Positions 49,770 through 61,346 of a stretch of 64,000 bases of DNA are shown here, piece by piece. Within the stretch, counting starts at the first letter, position 1; each line of letters begins with the position of its first letter. The notes beneath the pieces were generated by a model, which made no database searches, was not told the DNA's origin, and worked only from the letters and a program-made list of their open reading frames with translations. The DNA is from Cladorhizidae sp. MBARI D1340-BT2 (lineage: Eukaryota; Porifera; Demospongiae; Poecilosclerida; Cladorhizidae): contig JAQNBH010000004.1 of the NCBI GenBank assembly GCA_028752905.1, positions 667,385 through 731,384 on the forward strand, given 5' to 3'. A program made the position numbers and the translations under genes.

Positions 49770-52100
49770 TTAAGAATACAAAGAGTTCAGGCCGTAAGGC
49801 AGACGGGTGTTTAGTTTCATCATCCAGTGATCCTCTCTTGGTATCAGTTGGCTGGTGTCATTGACGACTTCCAGGATGGAGAGCTGCCAGCAGAGTGGGT
49901 GTTGTTGCTTGCGATAGTGCTGGTAGAGTGGCATATTTTTCCCTTCGTGCATGGCAGCTCTGTGTCCAGACATTCGTTTGCCGATGGTTCTGGCCGTCTG
50001 TCCCACATATTGGGATCTTCTGTTGCACTGCTTGCATTCAAGCAGGTAGATGGCATTGGTAGTTTTGCAGGTGGTATTACGCGGCAGTCTGAAGCAGGCT
50101 CCTACAGAGGTGGAGAAGATTTGGTCCTTGTTGGACATTACCTGGCAGCATCTGCATCCTTTGGTGTTGCACGGTGCGGAGGAAGAAGTGAGGACAAGGA
50201 TTGGAAGTGGCAGTGGAGTCTGCAAAGGTGATGGTTGGTTGGAATTTCTCAGTTTTGCCCTGACAATCGAGTTGGAGATCTTTTTTCCAAGCCAGAAAGC
50301 AATTCTTGGCGATTGCACATTCGGGGGTGGGGCTAGTGCTTGTCTCAGGTCTTTTTTGGAGATGTTGCAATTGAATTCAGTGATCAAGGTAGGTGGGGGC
50401 GTGGTTTCTCGGGGTGCGCGATTGTTTTGCAGCAGGTCAGTCCTCTGTGAATAGGTGACTCGACTCAGGCTCTCTCTCAGCACACGACTGGGGTAGCCTC
50501 TGGCCAGAAAGTGAGTGGTAAGCTTGTTGATGACCGCCTCGTAGGTGGACTTGCTGGAGGATGCCCTGAGGATTCTGGTGGCTTCACCTTTCACGATGCC
50601 TCGAAACACTGATCTCGGATGGCTGGAGCTGAAGTGGAGATACTGAAAGCAGTTGGTGCTCTTGAACATCGGCTTGAGGTCTAGTATGCCGTGTTTATCG
50701 AATCTCTCTCCCTTGTGGATGGTCAGATCGAGGAAATCGACGGATGTATCAGATATAGTGTGAGTGAACTTGATTGTAGGGTGGAATTGATTGAGGTTGA
50801 CCAGGAAGGTTTGCAGTTGTTCTTGCGACTGGTCCCAGATGGCTATGATGTCGTCAATGTACCTCTTCCAGACTATGGGTTTGATGGTTTGAGAGTCGAG
50901 GAATTTCTTTTCGAGGTTGTCCATGAAGATATTGGCGTAGGAAGGTGCCATTTTCGTTCCCATGGCTGTGCCCTGGATTTGGTGGAACATTTTAGAATGA
51001 AATTGAAAGTAGTTTTGTTCCAGCACGAGTCTCATGATGGTCTGGGCAGCTTGTGGAGGGAAAGGTGGTTTTTCCCGGCCAGAGTGAAACAGCTGGGCTA
51101 TGCAAGCCTGTATGCCTTCTGTGTGGGGTATATTAAGATACAGAGATTTAACATCAATGGTCAGTAAGATACAGTTACCTGGTAGTGACAGTTCTTCAAT
51201 GATCTGTACAATGTGCTTGGAGTCTTTGATGTGACTCTCTGCTTGCGATACTAGTGGTTTCAGGAAATGGTCCATGAATGCAGACAGCTTCTCGGTTGGG
51301 CCGCTGCATCCACTCACGATAGGTCGTACCCCGTGTGGGTTTTTGTGCAGCTTCTTGAGGAAGTATATCTGCTGCGTTCTGGTGTCTTTTGATAATTGTA
51401 GGTGCTCATGTGTGGGCAGATCGATGTAGCCCCTCGCAAACAGGGTGGATGCGACATTGTTAATGATTTTGACCAGTTGTTGTGTGGGGTCGTGGCTGAT
51501 TTCCTCGTAGATTAGTGTGTCGGACAGGTGTTCCATGCCAGCTGGGACGTATTTGGTGGTGTCCTCGACGACAATGCAGGAACCTTTGTCAGCCTTTTTT
51601 ATGACGATGTCATTGTTGTTGGCGAGTTCTGCCATTGCCATTCTCTCCTGATGGTTCATGTTAAGGGTAAACTTTCCGAGTTGGACGTTGGCAAATTTGT
51701 GTGGCAATTGCTGTAGGTATTGTTCCACCTCTGGGGTGGCTTTTGGCGGTGCCCAATTGCTCTTGTGCCTATGAGGAAATGGCGATACATATTGTTTCCA
51801 CTCTTCAGACTTGTTCTGCACGTATTGCTGCAGCCTGTAGCTCCTGGCAAGTCCTTGCAGGGCTTCAGCATAATTGTGGGGCCTCCTCAGGGAGGGTGCA
51901 AAGCCTAAGCCTTTGCTGAGTGTTTGGATCTGTGGATCCGTTAGATTGTGGCACGAGAGATTCACTATGTACGATTTGGCATTATCTTTCTTGTGTTGGG
52001 CAATTTTTTTCCTAGTGAGTTGGTGTCTCTTGTACCTTCTATTCCTGTTCTCTCTCACTTTTTTATTATTAGTTTTAGGCGAATTTGCAGTTACTGCCAA
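49770..52100 (-). CDS. PLE ORF2, intact (unit 6)
   Basis: Protein identical to unit 1 in its 776 residues. The private base changes of this unit fall in ORF1. Confidence 0.92.
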   Translation of the reverse strand: MAVTANSPKTNNKKVRENRNRRYKRHQLTRKKIAQHKKDNAKSYIVNLSCHNLTDPQIQTLSKGLGFAPSLRRPHNYAEALQGLARSYRLQQYVQNKSEEWKQYVSPFPHRHKSNWAPPKATPEVEQYLQQLPHKFANVQLGKFTLNMNHQERMAMAELANNNDIVIKKADKGSCIVVEDTTKYVPAGMEHLSDTLIYEEISHDPTQQLVKIINNVASTLFARGYIDLPTHEHLQLSKDTRTQQIYFLKKLHKNPHGVRPIVSGCSGPTEKLSAFMDHFLKPLVSQAESHIKDSKHIVQIIEELSLPGNCILLTIDVKSLYLNIPHTEGIQACIAQLFHSGREKPPFPPQAAQTIMRLVLEQNYFQFHSKMFHQIQGTAMGTKMAPSYANIFMDNLEKKFLDSQTIKPIVWKRYIDDIIAIWDQSQEQLQTFLVNLNQFHPTIKFTHTISDTSVDFLDLTIHKGERFDKHGILDLKPMFKSTNCFQYLHFSSSHPRSVFRGIVKGEATRILRASSSKSTYEAVINKLTTHFLARGYPSRVLRESLSRVTYSQRTDLLQNNRAPRETTPPPTLITEFNCNISKKDLRQALAPPPNVQSPRIAFWLGKKISNSIVRAKLRNSNQPSPLQTPLPLPILVLTSSSAPCNTKGCRCCQVMSNKDQIFSTSVGACFRLPRNTTCKTTNAIYLLECKQCNRRSQYVGQTARTIGKRMSGHRAAMHEGKNMPLYQHYRKQQHPLCWQLSILEVVNDTSQLIPREDHWMMKLNTRLPYGLNSLYS

Positions 52101-53125
52101 GTGGGTGGCCTGTAAGTGGGCCGAAAAACCGGCCTTGGTTGGAATGGTGTAGCACCCGGGTGCTGTACATTGGGGTGGCCTATCGGTGGCCTTGCGATTA
52201 GAGGAAGTCTTTGGAAGTAGGGTGCATGTTGCATTGGTGGAGCTTGCTGCATTGGATTCCAGAGTGGTTGAAATGGTTGGGGCATGATGTTTTGATTGTA
52301 TTGATGGTTAGGCCAGGGTGGTGGACATTGCATGTATGGCTGATACTGAGGCCAAGGGGCCATTGCCTGTGCAGCCTGATAGTTGGATTTAGGCTGTTGC
52401 TGCCACTGGGTCCGGTTTTTTCTGCCGGTTTTACCCTTTCTCGTATCTGTGGCCTGTTTGCCCTTTGCAATACCTTGTGGTGACTGTTTCAGGCTGTCTG
52501 ATTTTTTTTGCTTGAGTGACTGTCTTTTATCATGGCTGCTTTGCAGGTTGTCTTTTGTTTTTTGGAGGTACATGGTGTGTTCTGCCCACTCGACTGCAGT
52601 GGCAGTATTCTGATGTTCGATGGCAGACATTTTGTCGTCGATTTCTTCCATTTCCATTTGTAGATGTTCCTTGGTGGTCTCATAGTGTTGCTCAAGTGTG
52701 TGTAGCAATTCCTTTTCCGCATTTCTAATTACTTCTTTGAATTTTTTCTCCACCTCAGAGAGGTCTACCTTGAAGGCATAGCATTTCTTATTGATTGTCA
52801 AGCCCTTGGGGATGATGTCTTCCCTGATACATTGCTTAATGAAGTGAAGGTGAGATTCACACTTGTCCAATGAGGACTTGCTTCTTTTGTATTGCCTTCT
52901 GGTCTTGAGCAATTCTTCATATGGCTGTATTTTATCGATTACAATTTCACTCTGCAGATTGGATCCAGAGGATACAACTTGGGTGCTCCCATGAAGGGCT
53001 AGAGCTGGGTTGGGGCTGGGGCCCACGGTTATGGGCCCAGCCGGAGCAATACCAACATTCTGCATTGTGCTATTATTACTGAAGTCAGAGCCTATTTTGG
53101 CCATGGACCTAGTTCTTCTGCTCAT
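52091..53125 (-). CDS. PLE ORF1 variant (unit 6)
   Basis: It differs from the others by one Pro-to-Leu change in the Pro-rich tail (52206) and by a synonymous change at 52124 that weakens the GC hairpin. The open frame reaches 53224. Confidence 0.77.
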   Translation of the reverse strand: MSRRTRSMAKIGSDFSNNSTMQNVGIAPAGPITVGPSPNPALALHGSTQVVSSGSNLQSEIVIDKIQPYEELLKTRRQYKRSKSSLDKCESHLHFIKQCIREDIIPKGLTINKKCYAFKVDLSEVEKKFKEVIRNAEKELLHTLEQHYETTKEHLQMEMEEIDDKMSAIEHQNTATAVEWAEHTMYLQKTKDNLQSSHDKRQSLKQKKSDSLKQSPQGIAKGKQATDTRKGKTGRKNRTQWQQQPKSNYQAAQAMAPWPQYQPYMQCPPPWPNHQYNQNIMPQPFQPLWNPMQQAPPMQHAPYFQRLPLIARPPIGHPNVQHPGATPFQPRPVFRPTYRPPTWQ

Positions 53126-53628
53126 GAAGAGCTTGTTATCTGCTGGTTGTTTGATGGCAGTTTTCTTTTTTTCTTTTCTTATTTTTGGCAGAGTTGTAAT
53201 TTCATGCTTCGATAAACTTTTCACAATTCAAATATTTCACCCTGGTCTGGCAGGGCTTCCTCAGTGAAATGAGAGAGAAGCACCCAGCAGAAAAGAGTGG
53301 TTTAAATAGACAAGAAAAAAATGAGTGAGTGACATAGTAATTGAGTAATCCTAAGTGGGTGAAGTGTATTAAAACCATGAGAGAGTAAACAGTGTATAGA
53401 ATGCAAACAATTAAGTTAAGTACAGTGGGTGTGTGCATCTAAACAAGATCAGAGTCAAGAGTGTGTGGCAATATAGCTACTTAAATTAATTAAGCAAAGT
53501 AAATAATTAAGCAAAGGTAATTAATTAAGCAAAGTAAAAAATTAAGCAAAGGTAAATAATTAAGAATACAAAAAGTTCAGGCCGTAAAGCAGACTAAGCA
53601 AAGTAAATAATTAAACAAAGGTAATTAA

Positions 53629-55959
53629 TTAAGAATACAAAGAGTTCAGGCCGTAAGGCAGACGGGTGTTTAGTTTCATCATCCAGTGATCCTCTCTTGG
53701 TATCAGTTGGCTGGTGTCATTGACGACTTCCAGGATGGAGAGCTGCCAGCAGAGTGGGTGTTGTTGCTTGCGATAGTGCTGGTAGAGTGGCATATTTTTC
53801 CCTTCGTGCATGGCAGCTCTGTGTCCAGACATTCGTTTGCCGATGGTTCTGGCCGTCTGTCCCACATATTGGGATCTTCTGTTGCACTGCTTGCATTCAA
53901 GCAGGTAGATGGCATTGGTAGTTTTGCAGGTGGTATTACGCGGCAGTCTGAAGCAGGCTCCTACAGAGGTGGAGAAGATTTGGTCCTTGTTGGACATTAC
54001 CTGGCAGCATCTGCATCCTTTGGTGTTGCACGGTGCGGAGGAAGAAGTGAGGACAAGGATTGGAAGTGGCAGTGGAGTCTGCAAAGGTGATGGTTGGTTG
54101 GAATTTCTCAGTTTTGCCCTGACAATCGAGTTGGAGATCTTTTTTCCAAGCCAGAAAGCAATTCTTGGCGATTGCACATTCGGGGGTGGGGCTAGTGCTT
54201 GTCTCAGGTCTTTTTTGGAGATGTTGCAATTGAATTCAGTGATCAAGGTAGGTGGGGGCGTGGTTTCTCGGGGTGCGCGATTGTTTTGCAGCAGGTCAGT
54301 CCTCTGTGAATAGGTGACTCGACTCAGGCTCTCTCTCAGCACACGACTGGGGTAGCCTCTGGCCAGAAAGTGAGTGGTAAGCTTGTTGATGACCGCCTCG
54401 TAGGTGGACTTGCTGGAGGATGCCCTGAGGATTCTGGTGGCTTCACCTTTCACGATGCCTCGAAACACTGATCTCGGATGGCTGGAGCTGAAGTGGAGAT
54501 ACTGAAAGCAGTTGGTGCTCTTGAACATCGGCTTGAGGTCTAGTATGCCGTGTTTATCGAATCTCTCTCCCTTGTGGATGGTCAGATCGAGGAAATCGAC
54601 GGATGTATCAGATATAGTGTGAGTGAACTTGATTGTAGGGTGGAATTGATTGAGGTTGACCAGGAAGGTTTGCAGTTGTTCTTGCGACTGGTCCCAGATG
54701 GCTATGATGTCGTCAATGTACCTCTTCCAGACTATGGGTTTGATGGTTTGAGAGTCGAGGAATTTCTTTTCGAGGTTGTCCATGAAGATATTGGCGTAGG
54801 AAGGTGCCATTTTCGTTCCCATGGCTGTGCCCTGGATTTGGTGGAACATTTTAGAATGAAATTGAAAGTAGTTTTGTTCCAGCACGAGTCTCATGATGGT
54901 CTGGGCAGCTTGTGGAGGGAAAGGTGGTTTTTCCCGGCCAGAGTGAAACAGCTGGGCTATGCAAGCCTGTATGCCTTCTGTGTGGGGTATATTAAGATAC
55001 AGAGATTTAACATCAATGGTCAGTAAGATACAGTTACCTGGTAGTGACAGTTCTTCAATGATCTGTACAATGTGCTTGGAGTCTTTGATGTGACTCTCTG
55101 CTTGCGATACTAGTGGTTTCAGGAAATGGTCCATGAATGCAGACAGCTTCTCGGTTGGGCCGCTGCATCCACTCACGATAGGTCGTACCCCGTGTGGGTT
55201 TTTGTGCAGCTTCTTGAGGAAGTATATCTGCTGCGTTCTGGTGTCTTTTGATAATTGTAGGTGCTCATGTGTGGGCAGATCGATGTAGCCCCTCGCAAAC
55301 AGGGTGGATGCGACATTGTTAATGATTTTGACCAGTTGTTGTGTGGGGTCGTGGCTGATTTCCTCGTAGATTAGTGTGTCGGACAGGTGTTCCATGCCAG
55401 CTGGGACGTATTTGGTGGTGTCCTCGACGACAATGCAGGAACCTTTGTCAGCCTTTTTTATGACGATGTCATTGTTGTTGGCGAGTTCTGCCATTGCCAT
55501 TCTCTCCTGATGGTTCATGTTAAGGGTAAACTTTCCGAGTTGGACGTTGGCAAATTTGTGTGGCAATTGCTGTAGGTATTGTTCCACCTCTGGGGTGGCT
55601 TTTGGCGGTGCCCAATTGCTCTTGTGCCTATGAGGAAATGGCGATACATATTGTTTCCACTCTTCAGACTTGTTCTGCACGTATTGCTGCAGCCTGTAGC
55701 TCCTGGCAAGTCCTTGCAGGGCTTCAGCATAATTGTGGGGCCTCCTCAGGGAGGGTGCAAAGCCTAAGCCTTTGCTGAGTGTTTGGATCTGTGGATCCGT
55801 TAGATTGTGGCACGAGAGATTCACTATGTACGATTTGGCATTATCTTTCTTGTGTTGGGCAATTTTTTTCCTAGTGAGTTGGTGTCTCTTGTACCTTCTA
55901 TTCCTGTTCTCTCTCACTTTTTTATTATTAGTTTTAGGCGAATTTGCAGTTACTGCCAA
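53629..55959 (-). CDS. PLE ORF2, intact (unit 7)
   Basis: Protein identical to unit 1. The spacer just after ORF1 of this unit, shared with unit 8, carries a private A-to-G change at 57351. Confidence 0.92.
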   Translation of the reverse strand: MAVTANSPKTNNKKVRENRNRRYKRHQLTRKKIAQHKKDNAKSYIVNLSCHNLTDPQIQTLSKGLGFAPSLRRPHNYAEALQGLARSYRLQQYVQNKSEEWKQYVSPFPHRHKSNWAPPKATPEVEQYLQQLPHKFANVQLGKFTLNMNHQERMAMAELANNNDIVIKKADKGSCIVVEDTTKYVPAGMEHLSDTLIYEEISHDPTQQLVKIINNVASTLFARGYIDLPTHEHLQLSKDTRTQQIYFLKKLHKNPHGVRPIVSGCSGPTEKLSAFMDHFLKPLVSQAESHIKDSKHIVQIIEELSLPGNCILLTIDVKSLYLNIPHTEGIQACIAQLFHSGREKPPFPPQAAQTIMRLVLEQNYFQFHSKMFHQIQGTAMGTKMAPSYANIFMDNLEKKFLDSQTIKPIVWKRYIDDIIAIWDQSQEQLQTFLVNLNQFHPTIKFTHTISDTSVDFLDLTIHKGERFDKHGILDLKPMFKSTNCFQYLHFSSSHPRSVFRGIVKGEATRILRASSSKSTYEAVINKLTTHFLARGYPSRVLRESLSRVTYSQRTDLLQNNRAPRETTPPPTLITEFNCNISKKDLRQALAPPPNVQSPRIAFWLGKKISNSIVRAKLRNSNQPSPLQTPLPLPILVLTSSSAPCNTKGCRCCQVMSNKDQIFSTSVGACFRLPRNTTCKTTNAIYLLECKQCNRRSQYVGQTARTIGKRMSGHRAAMHEGKNMPLYQHYRKQQHPLCWQLSILEVVNDTSQLIPREDHWMMKLNTRLPYGLNSLYS

Positions 55960-56984
55960 GTGGGTGGCCTGTAAGTGGGCCGGAAAACCGGCCTTGGTTG
56001 GAATGGTGTAGCACCCGGGTGCTGTACATTGGGGTGGCCTATCGGTGGCCTTGCGATTAGAGGAGGTCTTTGGAAGTAGGGTGCATGTTGCATTGGTGGA
56101 GCTTGCTGCATTGGATTCCAGAGTGGTTGAAATGGTTGGGGCATGATGTTTTGATTGTATTGATGGTTAGGCCAGGGTGGTGGACATTGCATGTATGGCT
56201 GATACTGAGGCCAAGGGGCCATTGCCTGTGCAGCCTGATAGTTGGATTTAGGCTGTTGCTGCCACTGGGTCCGGTTTTTTCTGCCGGTTTTACCCTTTCT
56301 CGTATCTGTGGCCTGTTTGCCCTTTGCAATACCTTGTGGTGACTGTTTCAGGCTGTCTGATTTTTTTTGCTTGAGTGACTGTCTTTTATCATGGCTGCTT
56401 TGCAGGTTGTCTTTTGTTTTTTGGAGGTACATGGTGTGTTCTGCCCACTCGACTGCAGTGGCAGTATTCTGATGTTCGATGGCAGACATTTTGTCGTCGA
56501 TTTCTTCCATTTCCATTTGTAGATGTTCCTTGGTGGTCTCATAGTGTTGCTCAAGTGTGTGTAGCAATTCCTTTTCCGCATTTCTAATTACTTCTTTGAA
56601 TTTTTTCTCCACCTCAGAGAGGTCTACCTTGAAGGCATAGCATTTCTTATTGATTGTCAAGCCCTTGGGGATGATGTCTTCCCTGATACATTGCTTAATG
56701 AAGTGAAGGTGAGATTCACACTTGTCCAATGAGGACTTGCTTCTTTTGTATTGCCTTCTGGTCTTGAGCAATTCTTCATATGGCTGTATTTTATCGATTA
56801 CAATTTCACTCTGCAGATTGGATCCAGAGGATACAACTTGGGTGCTCCCATGAAGGGCTAGAGCTGGGTTGGGGCTGGGGCCCACGGTTATGGGCCCAGC
56901 CGGAGCAATACCAACATTCTGCATTGTGCTATTATTACTGAAGTCAGAGCCTATTTTGGCCATGGACCTAGTTCTTCTGCTCAT
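55950..56984 (-). CDS. PLE ORF1 (unit 7)
   Basis: Same protein as unit 1. The open frame reaches 57083. Confidence 0.77.
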   Translation of the reverse strand: MSRRTRSMAKIGSDFSNNSTMQNVGIAPAGPITVGPSPNPALALHGSTQVVSSGSNLQSEIVIDKIQPYEELLKTRRQYKRSKSSLDKCESHLHFIKQCIREDIIPKGLTINKKCYAFKVDLSEVEKKFKEVIRNAEKELLHTLEQHYETTKEHLQMEMEEIDDKMSAIEHQNTATAVEWAEHTMYLQKTKDNLQSSHDKRQSLKQKKSDSLKQSPQGIAKGKQATDTRKGKTGRKNRTQWQQQPKSNYQAAQAMAPWPQYQPYMQCPPPWPNHQYNQNIMPQPFQPLWNPMQQAPPMQHAPYFQRPPLIARPPIGHPNVQHPGATPFQPRPVFRPTYRPPTWQ

Positions 56985-57487
56985 GAAGAGCTTGTTATCT
57001 GCTGGTTGTTTGATGGCAGTTTTCTTTTTTTCTTTTCTTATTTTTGGCAGAGTTGTAATTTCATGCTTCGATAAACTTTTCACAATTCAAATATTTCACC
57101 CTGGTCTGGCAGGGCTTCCTCAGTGAAATGAGAGAGAAGCACCCAGCAGAAAAGAGTGGTTTAAATAGACAAGAAAAAAATGAGTGAGTGACATAGTAAT
57201 TGAGTAATCCTAAGTGGGTGAAGTGTATTAAAACCATGAGAGAGTAAACAGTGTATAGAATGCAAACAATTAAGTTAAGTACAGTGGGTGTGTGCATCTA
57301 AACAAGATCAGAGTCAAGAGTGTGTGGCAATATAGCTACTTAAATTAATTGAGCAAAGTAAATAATTAAGCAAAGGTAATTAATTAAGCAAAGTAAAAAA
57401 TTAAGCAAAGGTAAATAATTAAGAATACAAAAAGTTCAGGCCGTAAAGCAGACTAAGCAAAGTAAATAATTAAACAAAGGTAATTAA

Positions 57488-59818
57488 TTAAGAATACAAA
57501 GAGTTCAGGCCGTAAGGCAGACGGGTGTTTAGTTTCATCATCCAGTGATCCTCTCTTGGTATCAGTTGGCTGGTGTCATTGACGACTTCCAGGATGGAGA
57601 GCTGCCAGCAGAGTGGGTGTTGTTGCTTGCGATAGTGCTGGTAGAGTGGCATATTTTTCCCTTCGTGCATGGCAGCTCTGTGTCCAGACATTCGTTTGCC
57701 GATGGTTCTGGCCGTCTGTCCCACATATTGGGATCTTCTGTTGCACTGCTTGCATTCAAGCAGGTAGATGGCATTGGTAGTTTTGCAGGTGGTATTACGC
57801 GGCAGTCTGAAGCAGGCTCCTACAGAGGTGGAGAAGATTTGGTCCTTGTTGGACATTACCTGGCAGCATCTGCATCCTTTGGTGTTGCACGGTGCGGAGG
57901 AAGAAGTGAGGACATGGATTGGAAGTGGCAGTGGAGTCTGCAAAGGTGATGGTTGGTTGGAATTTCTCAGTTTTGCCCTGACAATCGAGTTGGAGATCTT
58001 TTTTCCAAGCCAGAAAGCAATTCTTGGCGATTGCACATTCGGGGGTGGGGCTAGTGCTTGTCTCAGGTCTTTTTTGGAGATGTTGCAATTGAATTCAGTG
58101 ATCAAGGTAGGTGGGGGCGTGGTTTCTCGGGGTGCGCGATTGTTTTGCAGCAGGTCAGTCCTCTGTGAATAGGTGACTCGACTCAGGCTCTCTCTCAGCA
58201 CACGACTGGGGTAGCCTCTGGCCAGAAAGTGAGTGGTAAGCTTGTTGATGACCGCCTCGTAGGTGGACTTGCTGGAGGATGCCCTGAGGATTCTGGTGGC
58301 TTCACCTTTCACGATGCCTCGAAACACTGATCTCGGATGGCTGGAGCTGAAGTGGAGATACTGAAAGCAGTTGGTGCTCTTGAACATCGGCTTGAGGTCT
58401 AGTATGCCGTGTTTATCGAATCTCTCTCCCTTGTGGATGGTCAGATCGAGGAAATCGACGGATGTATCAGATATAGTGTGAGTGAACTTGATTGTAGGGT
58501 GGAATTGATTGAGGTTGACCAGGAAGGTTTGCAGTTGTTCTTGCGACTGGTCCCAGATGGCTATGATGTCGTCAATGTACCTCTTCCAGACTATGGGTTT
58601 GATGGTTTGAGAGTCGAGGAATTTCTTTTCGAGGTTGTCCATGAAGATATTGGCGTAGGAAGGTGCCATTTTCGTTCCCATGGCTGTGCCCTGGATTTGG
58701 TGGAACATTTTAGAATGAAATTGAAAGTAGTTTTGTTCCAGCACGAGTCTCATGATGGTCTGGGCAGCTTGTGGAGGGAAAGGTGGTTTTTCCCGGCCAG
58801 AGTGAAACAGCTGGGCTATGCAAGCCTGTATGCCTTCTGTGTGGGGTATATTAAGATACAGAGATTTAACATCAATGGTCAGTAAGATACAGTTACCTGG
58901 TAGTGACAGTTCTTCAATGATCTGTACAATGTGCTTGGAGTCTTTGATGTGACTCTCTGCTTGCGATACTAGTGGTTTCAGGAAATGGTCCATGAATGCA
59001 GACAGCTTCTCGGTTGGGCCGCTGCATCCACTCACGATAGGTCGTACCCCGTGTGGGTTTTTGTGCAGCTTCTTGAGGAAGTATATCTGCTGCGTTCTGG
59101 TGTCTTTTGATAATTGTAGGTGCTCATGTGTGGGCAGATCGATGTAGCCCCTCGCAAACAGGGTGGATGCGACATTGTTAATGATTTTGACCAGTTGTTG
59201 TGTGGGGTCGTGGCTGATTTCCTCGTAGATTAGTGTGTCGGACAGGTGTTCCATGCCAGCTGGGACGTATTTGGTGGTGTCCTCGACGACAATGCAGGAA
59301 CCTTTGTCAGCCTTTTTTATGACGATGTCATTGTTGTTGGCGAGTTCTGCCATTGCCATTCTCTCCTGATGGTTCATGTTAAGGGTAAACTTTCCGAGTT
59401 GGACGTTGGCAAATTTGTGTGGCAATTGCTGTAGGTATTGTTCCACCTCTGGGGTGGCTTTTGGCGGTGCCCAATTGCTCTTGTGCCTATGAGGAAATGG
59501 CGATACATATTGTTTCCACTCTTCAGACTTGTTCTGCACGTATTGCTGCAGCCTGTAGCTCCTGGCAAGTCCTTGCAGGGCTTCAGCATAATTGTGGGGC
59601 CTCCTCAGGGAGGGTGCAAAGCCTAAGCCTTTGCTGAGTGTTTGGATCTGTGGATCCGTTAGATTGTGGCACGAGAGATTCACTATGTACGATTTGGCAT
59701 TATCTTTCTTGTGTTGGGCAATTTTTTTCCTAGTGAGTTGGTGTCTCTTGTACCTTCTATTCCTGTTCTCTCTCACTTTTTTATTATTAGTTTTAGGCGA
59801 ATTTGCAGTTACTGCCAA
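57488..59818 (-). CDS. PLE ORF2, intact with one substitution (unit 8)
   Basis: One private change (57915) turns Leu635 into His in the linker before the Cys-rich cluster (LPIHVL). All catalytic residues are kept, so activity may be unaffected. Confidence 0.92.
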   Translation of the reverse strand: MAVTANSPKTNNKKVRENRNRRYKRHQLTRKKIAQHKKDNAKSYIVNLSCHNLTDPQIQTLSKGLGFAPSLRRPHNYAEALQGLARSYRLQQYVQNKSEEWKQYVSPFPHRHKSNWAPPKATPEVEQYLQQLPHKFANVQLGKFTLNMNHQERMAMAELANNNDIVIKKADKGSCIVVEDTTKYVPAGMEHLSDTLIYEEISHDPTQQLVKIINNVASTLFARGYIDLPTHEHLQLSKDTRTQQIYFLKKLHKNPHGVRPIVSGCSGPTEKLSAFMDHFLKPLVSQAESHIKDSKHIVQIIEELSLPGNCILLTIDVKSLYLNIPHTEGIQACIAQLFHSGREKPPFPPQAAQTIMRLVLEQNYFQFHSKMFHQIQGTAMGTKMAPSYANIFMDNLEKKFLDSQTIKPIVWKRYIDDIIAIWDQSQEQLQTFLVNLNQFHPTIKFTHTISDTSVDFLDLTIHKGERFDKHGILDLKPMFKSTNCFQYLHFSSSHPRSVFRGIVKGEATRILRASSSKSTYEAVINKLTTHFLARGYPSRVLRESLSRVTYSQRTDLLQNNRAPRETTPPPTLITEFNCNISKKDLRQALAPPPNVQSPRIAFWLGKKISNSIVRAKLRNSNQPSPLQTPLPLPIHVLTSSSAPCNTKGCRCCQVMSNKDQIFSTSVGACFRLPRNTTCKTTNAIYLLECKQCNRRSQYVGQTARTIGKRMSGHRAAMHEGKNMPLYQHYRKQQHPLCWQLSILEVVNDTSQLIPREDHWMMKLNTRLPYGLNSLYS

Positions 59819-60843
59819 GTGGGTGGCCTGTAAGTGGGCCGGAAAACCGGCCTTGGTTGGAATGGTGTAGCACCCGGGTGCTGTACATTGGGGTGGCCTA
59901 TCGGTGGCCTTGCGATTAGAGGAGGTCTTTGGAAGTAGGGTGCATGTTGCATTGGTGGAGCTTGCTGCATTGGATTCCAGAGTGGTTGAAATGGTTGGGG
60001 CATGATGTTTTGATTGTATTGATGGTTAGGCCAGGGTGGTGGACATTGCATGTATGGCTGATACTGAGGCCAAGGGGCCATTGCCTGTGCAGCCTGATAG
60101 TTGGATTTAGGCTGTTGCTGCCACTGGGTCCGGTTTTTTCTGCCGGTTTTACCCTTTCTCGTATCTGTGGCCTGTTTGCCCTTTGCAATACCTTGTGGTG
60201 ACTGTTTCAGGCTGTCTGATTTTTTTTGCTTGAGTGACTGTCTTTTATCATGGCTGCTTTGCAGGTTGTCTTTTGTTTTTTGGAGGTACATGGTGTGTTC
60301 TGCCCACTCGACTGCAGTGGCAGTATTCTGATGTTCGATGGCAGACATTTTGTCGTCGATTTCTTCCATTTCCATTTGTAGATGTTCCTTGGTGGTCTCA
60401 TAGTGTTGCTCAAGTGTGTGTAGCAATTCCTTTTCCGCATTTCTAATTACTTCTTTGAATTTTTTCTCCACCTCAGAGAGGTCTACCTTGAAGGCATAGC
60501 ATTTCTTATTGATTGTCAAGCCCTTGGGGATGATGTCTTCCCTGATACATTGCTTAATGAAGTGAAGGTGAGATTCACACTTGTCCAATGAGGACTTGCT
60601 TCTTTTGTATTGCCTTCTGGTCTTGAGCAATTCTTCATATGGCTGTATTTTATCGATTACAATTTCACTCTGCAGATTGGATCCAGAGGATACAACTTGG
60701 GTGCTCCCATGAAGGGCTAGAGCTGGGTTGGGGCTGGGGCCCACGGTTATGGGCCCAGCCGGAGCAATACCAACATTCTGCATTGTGCTATTATTACTGA
60801 AGTCAGAGCCTATTTTGGCCATGGACCTAGTTCTTCTGCTCAT
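59809..60843 (-). CDS. PLE ORF1 (unit 8)
   Basis: Same protein as unit 1. The open frame reaches 60942. Confidence 0.77.
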   Translation of the reverse strand: MSRRTRSMAKIGSDFSNNSTMQNVGIAPAGPITVGPSPNPALALHGSTQVVSSGSNLQSEIVIDKIQPYEELLKTRRQYKRSKSSLDKCESHLHFIKQCIREDIIPKGLTINKKCYAFKVDLSEVEKKFKEVIRNAEKELLHTLEQHYETTKEHLQMEMEEIDDKMSAIEHQNTATAVEWAEHTMYLQKTKDNLQSSHDKRQSLKQKKSDSLKQSPQGIAKGKQATDTRKGKTGRKNRTQWQQQPKSNYQAAQAMAPWPQYQPYMQCPPPWPNHQYNQNIMPQPFQPLWNPMQQAPPMQHAPYFQRPPLIARPPIGHPNVQHPGATPFQPRPVFRPTYRPPTWQ

Positions 60844-61346
60844 GAAGAGCTTGTTATCTGCTGGTTGTTTGATGGCAGTTTTCTTTTTTTCTTTTCTTAT
60901 TTTTGGCAGAGTTGTAATTTCATGCTTCGATAAACTTTTCACAATTCAAATATTTCACCCTGGTCTGGCAGGGCTTCCTCAGTGAAATGAGAGAGAAGCA
61001 CCCAGCAGAAAAGAGTGGTTTAAATAGACAAGAAAAAAATGAGTGAGTGACATAGTAATTGAGTAATCCTAAGTGGGTGAAGTGTATTAAAACCATGAGA
61101 GAGTAAACAGTGTATAGAATGCAAACAATTAAGTTAAGTACAGTGGGTGTGTGCATCTAAACAAGATCAGAGTCAAGAGTGTGTGGCAATATAGCTACTT
61201 AAATTAATTAAGCAAAGTAAATAATTAAGCAAAGGTAATTAATTAAGCAAAGTAAAAAATTAAGCAAAGGTAAATAATTAAGAATACAAAAAGTTCAGGC
61301 CGTAAAGCAGACTAAGCAAAGTAAATAATTAAACAAAGGTAATTAA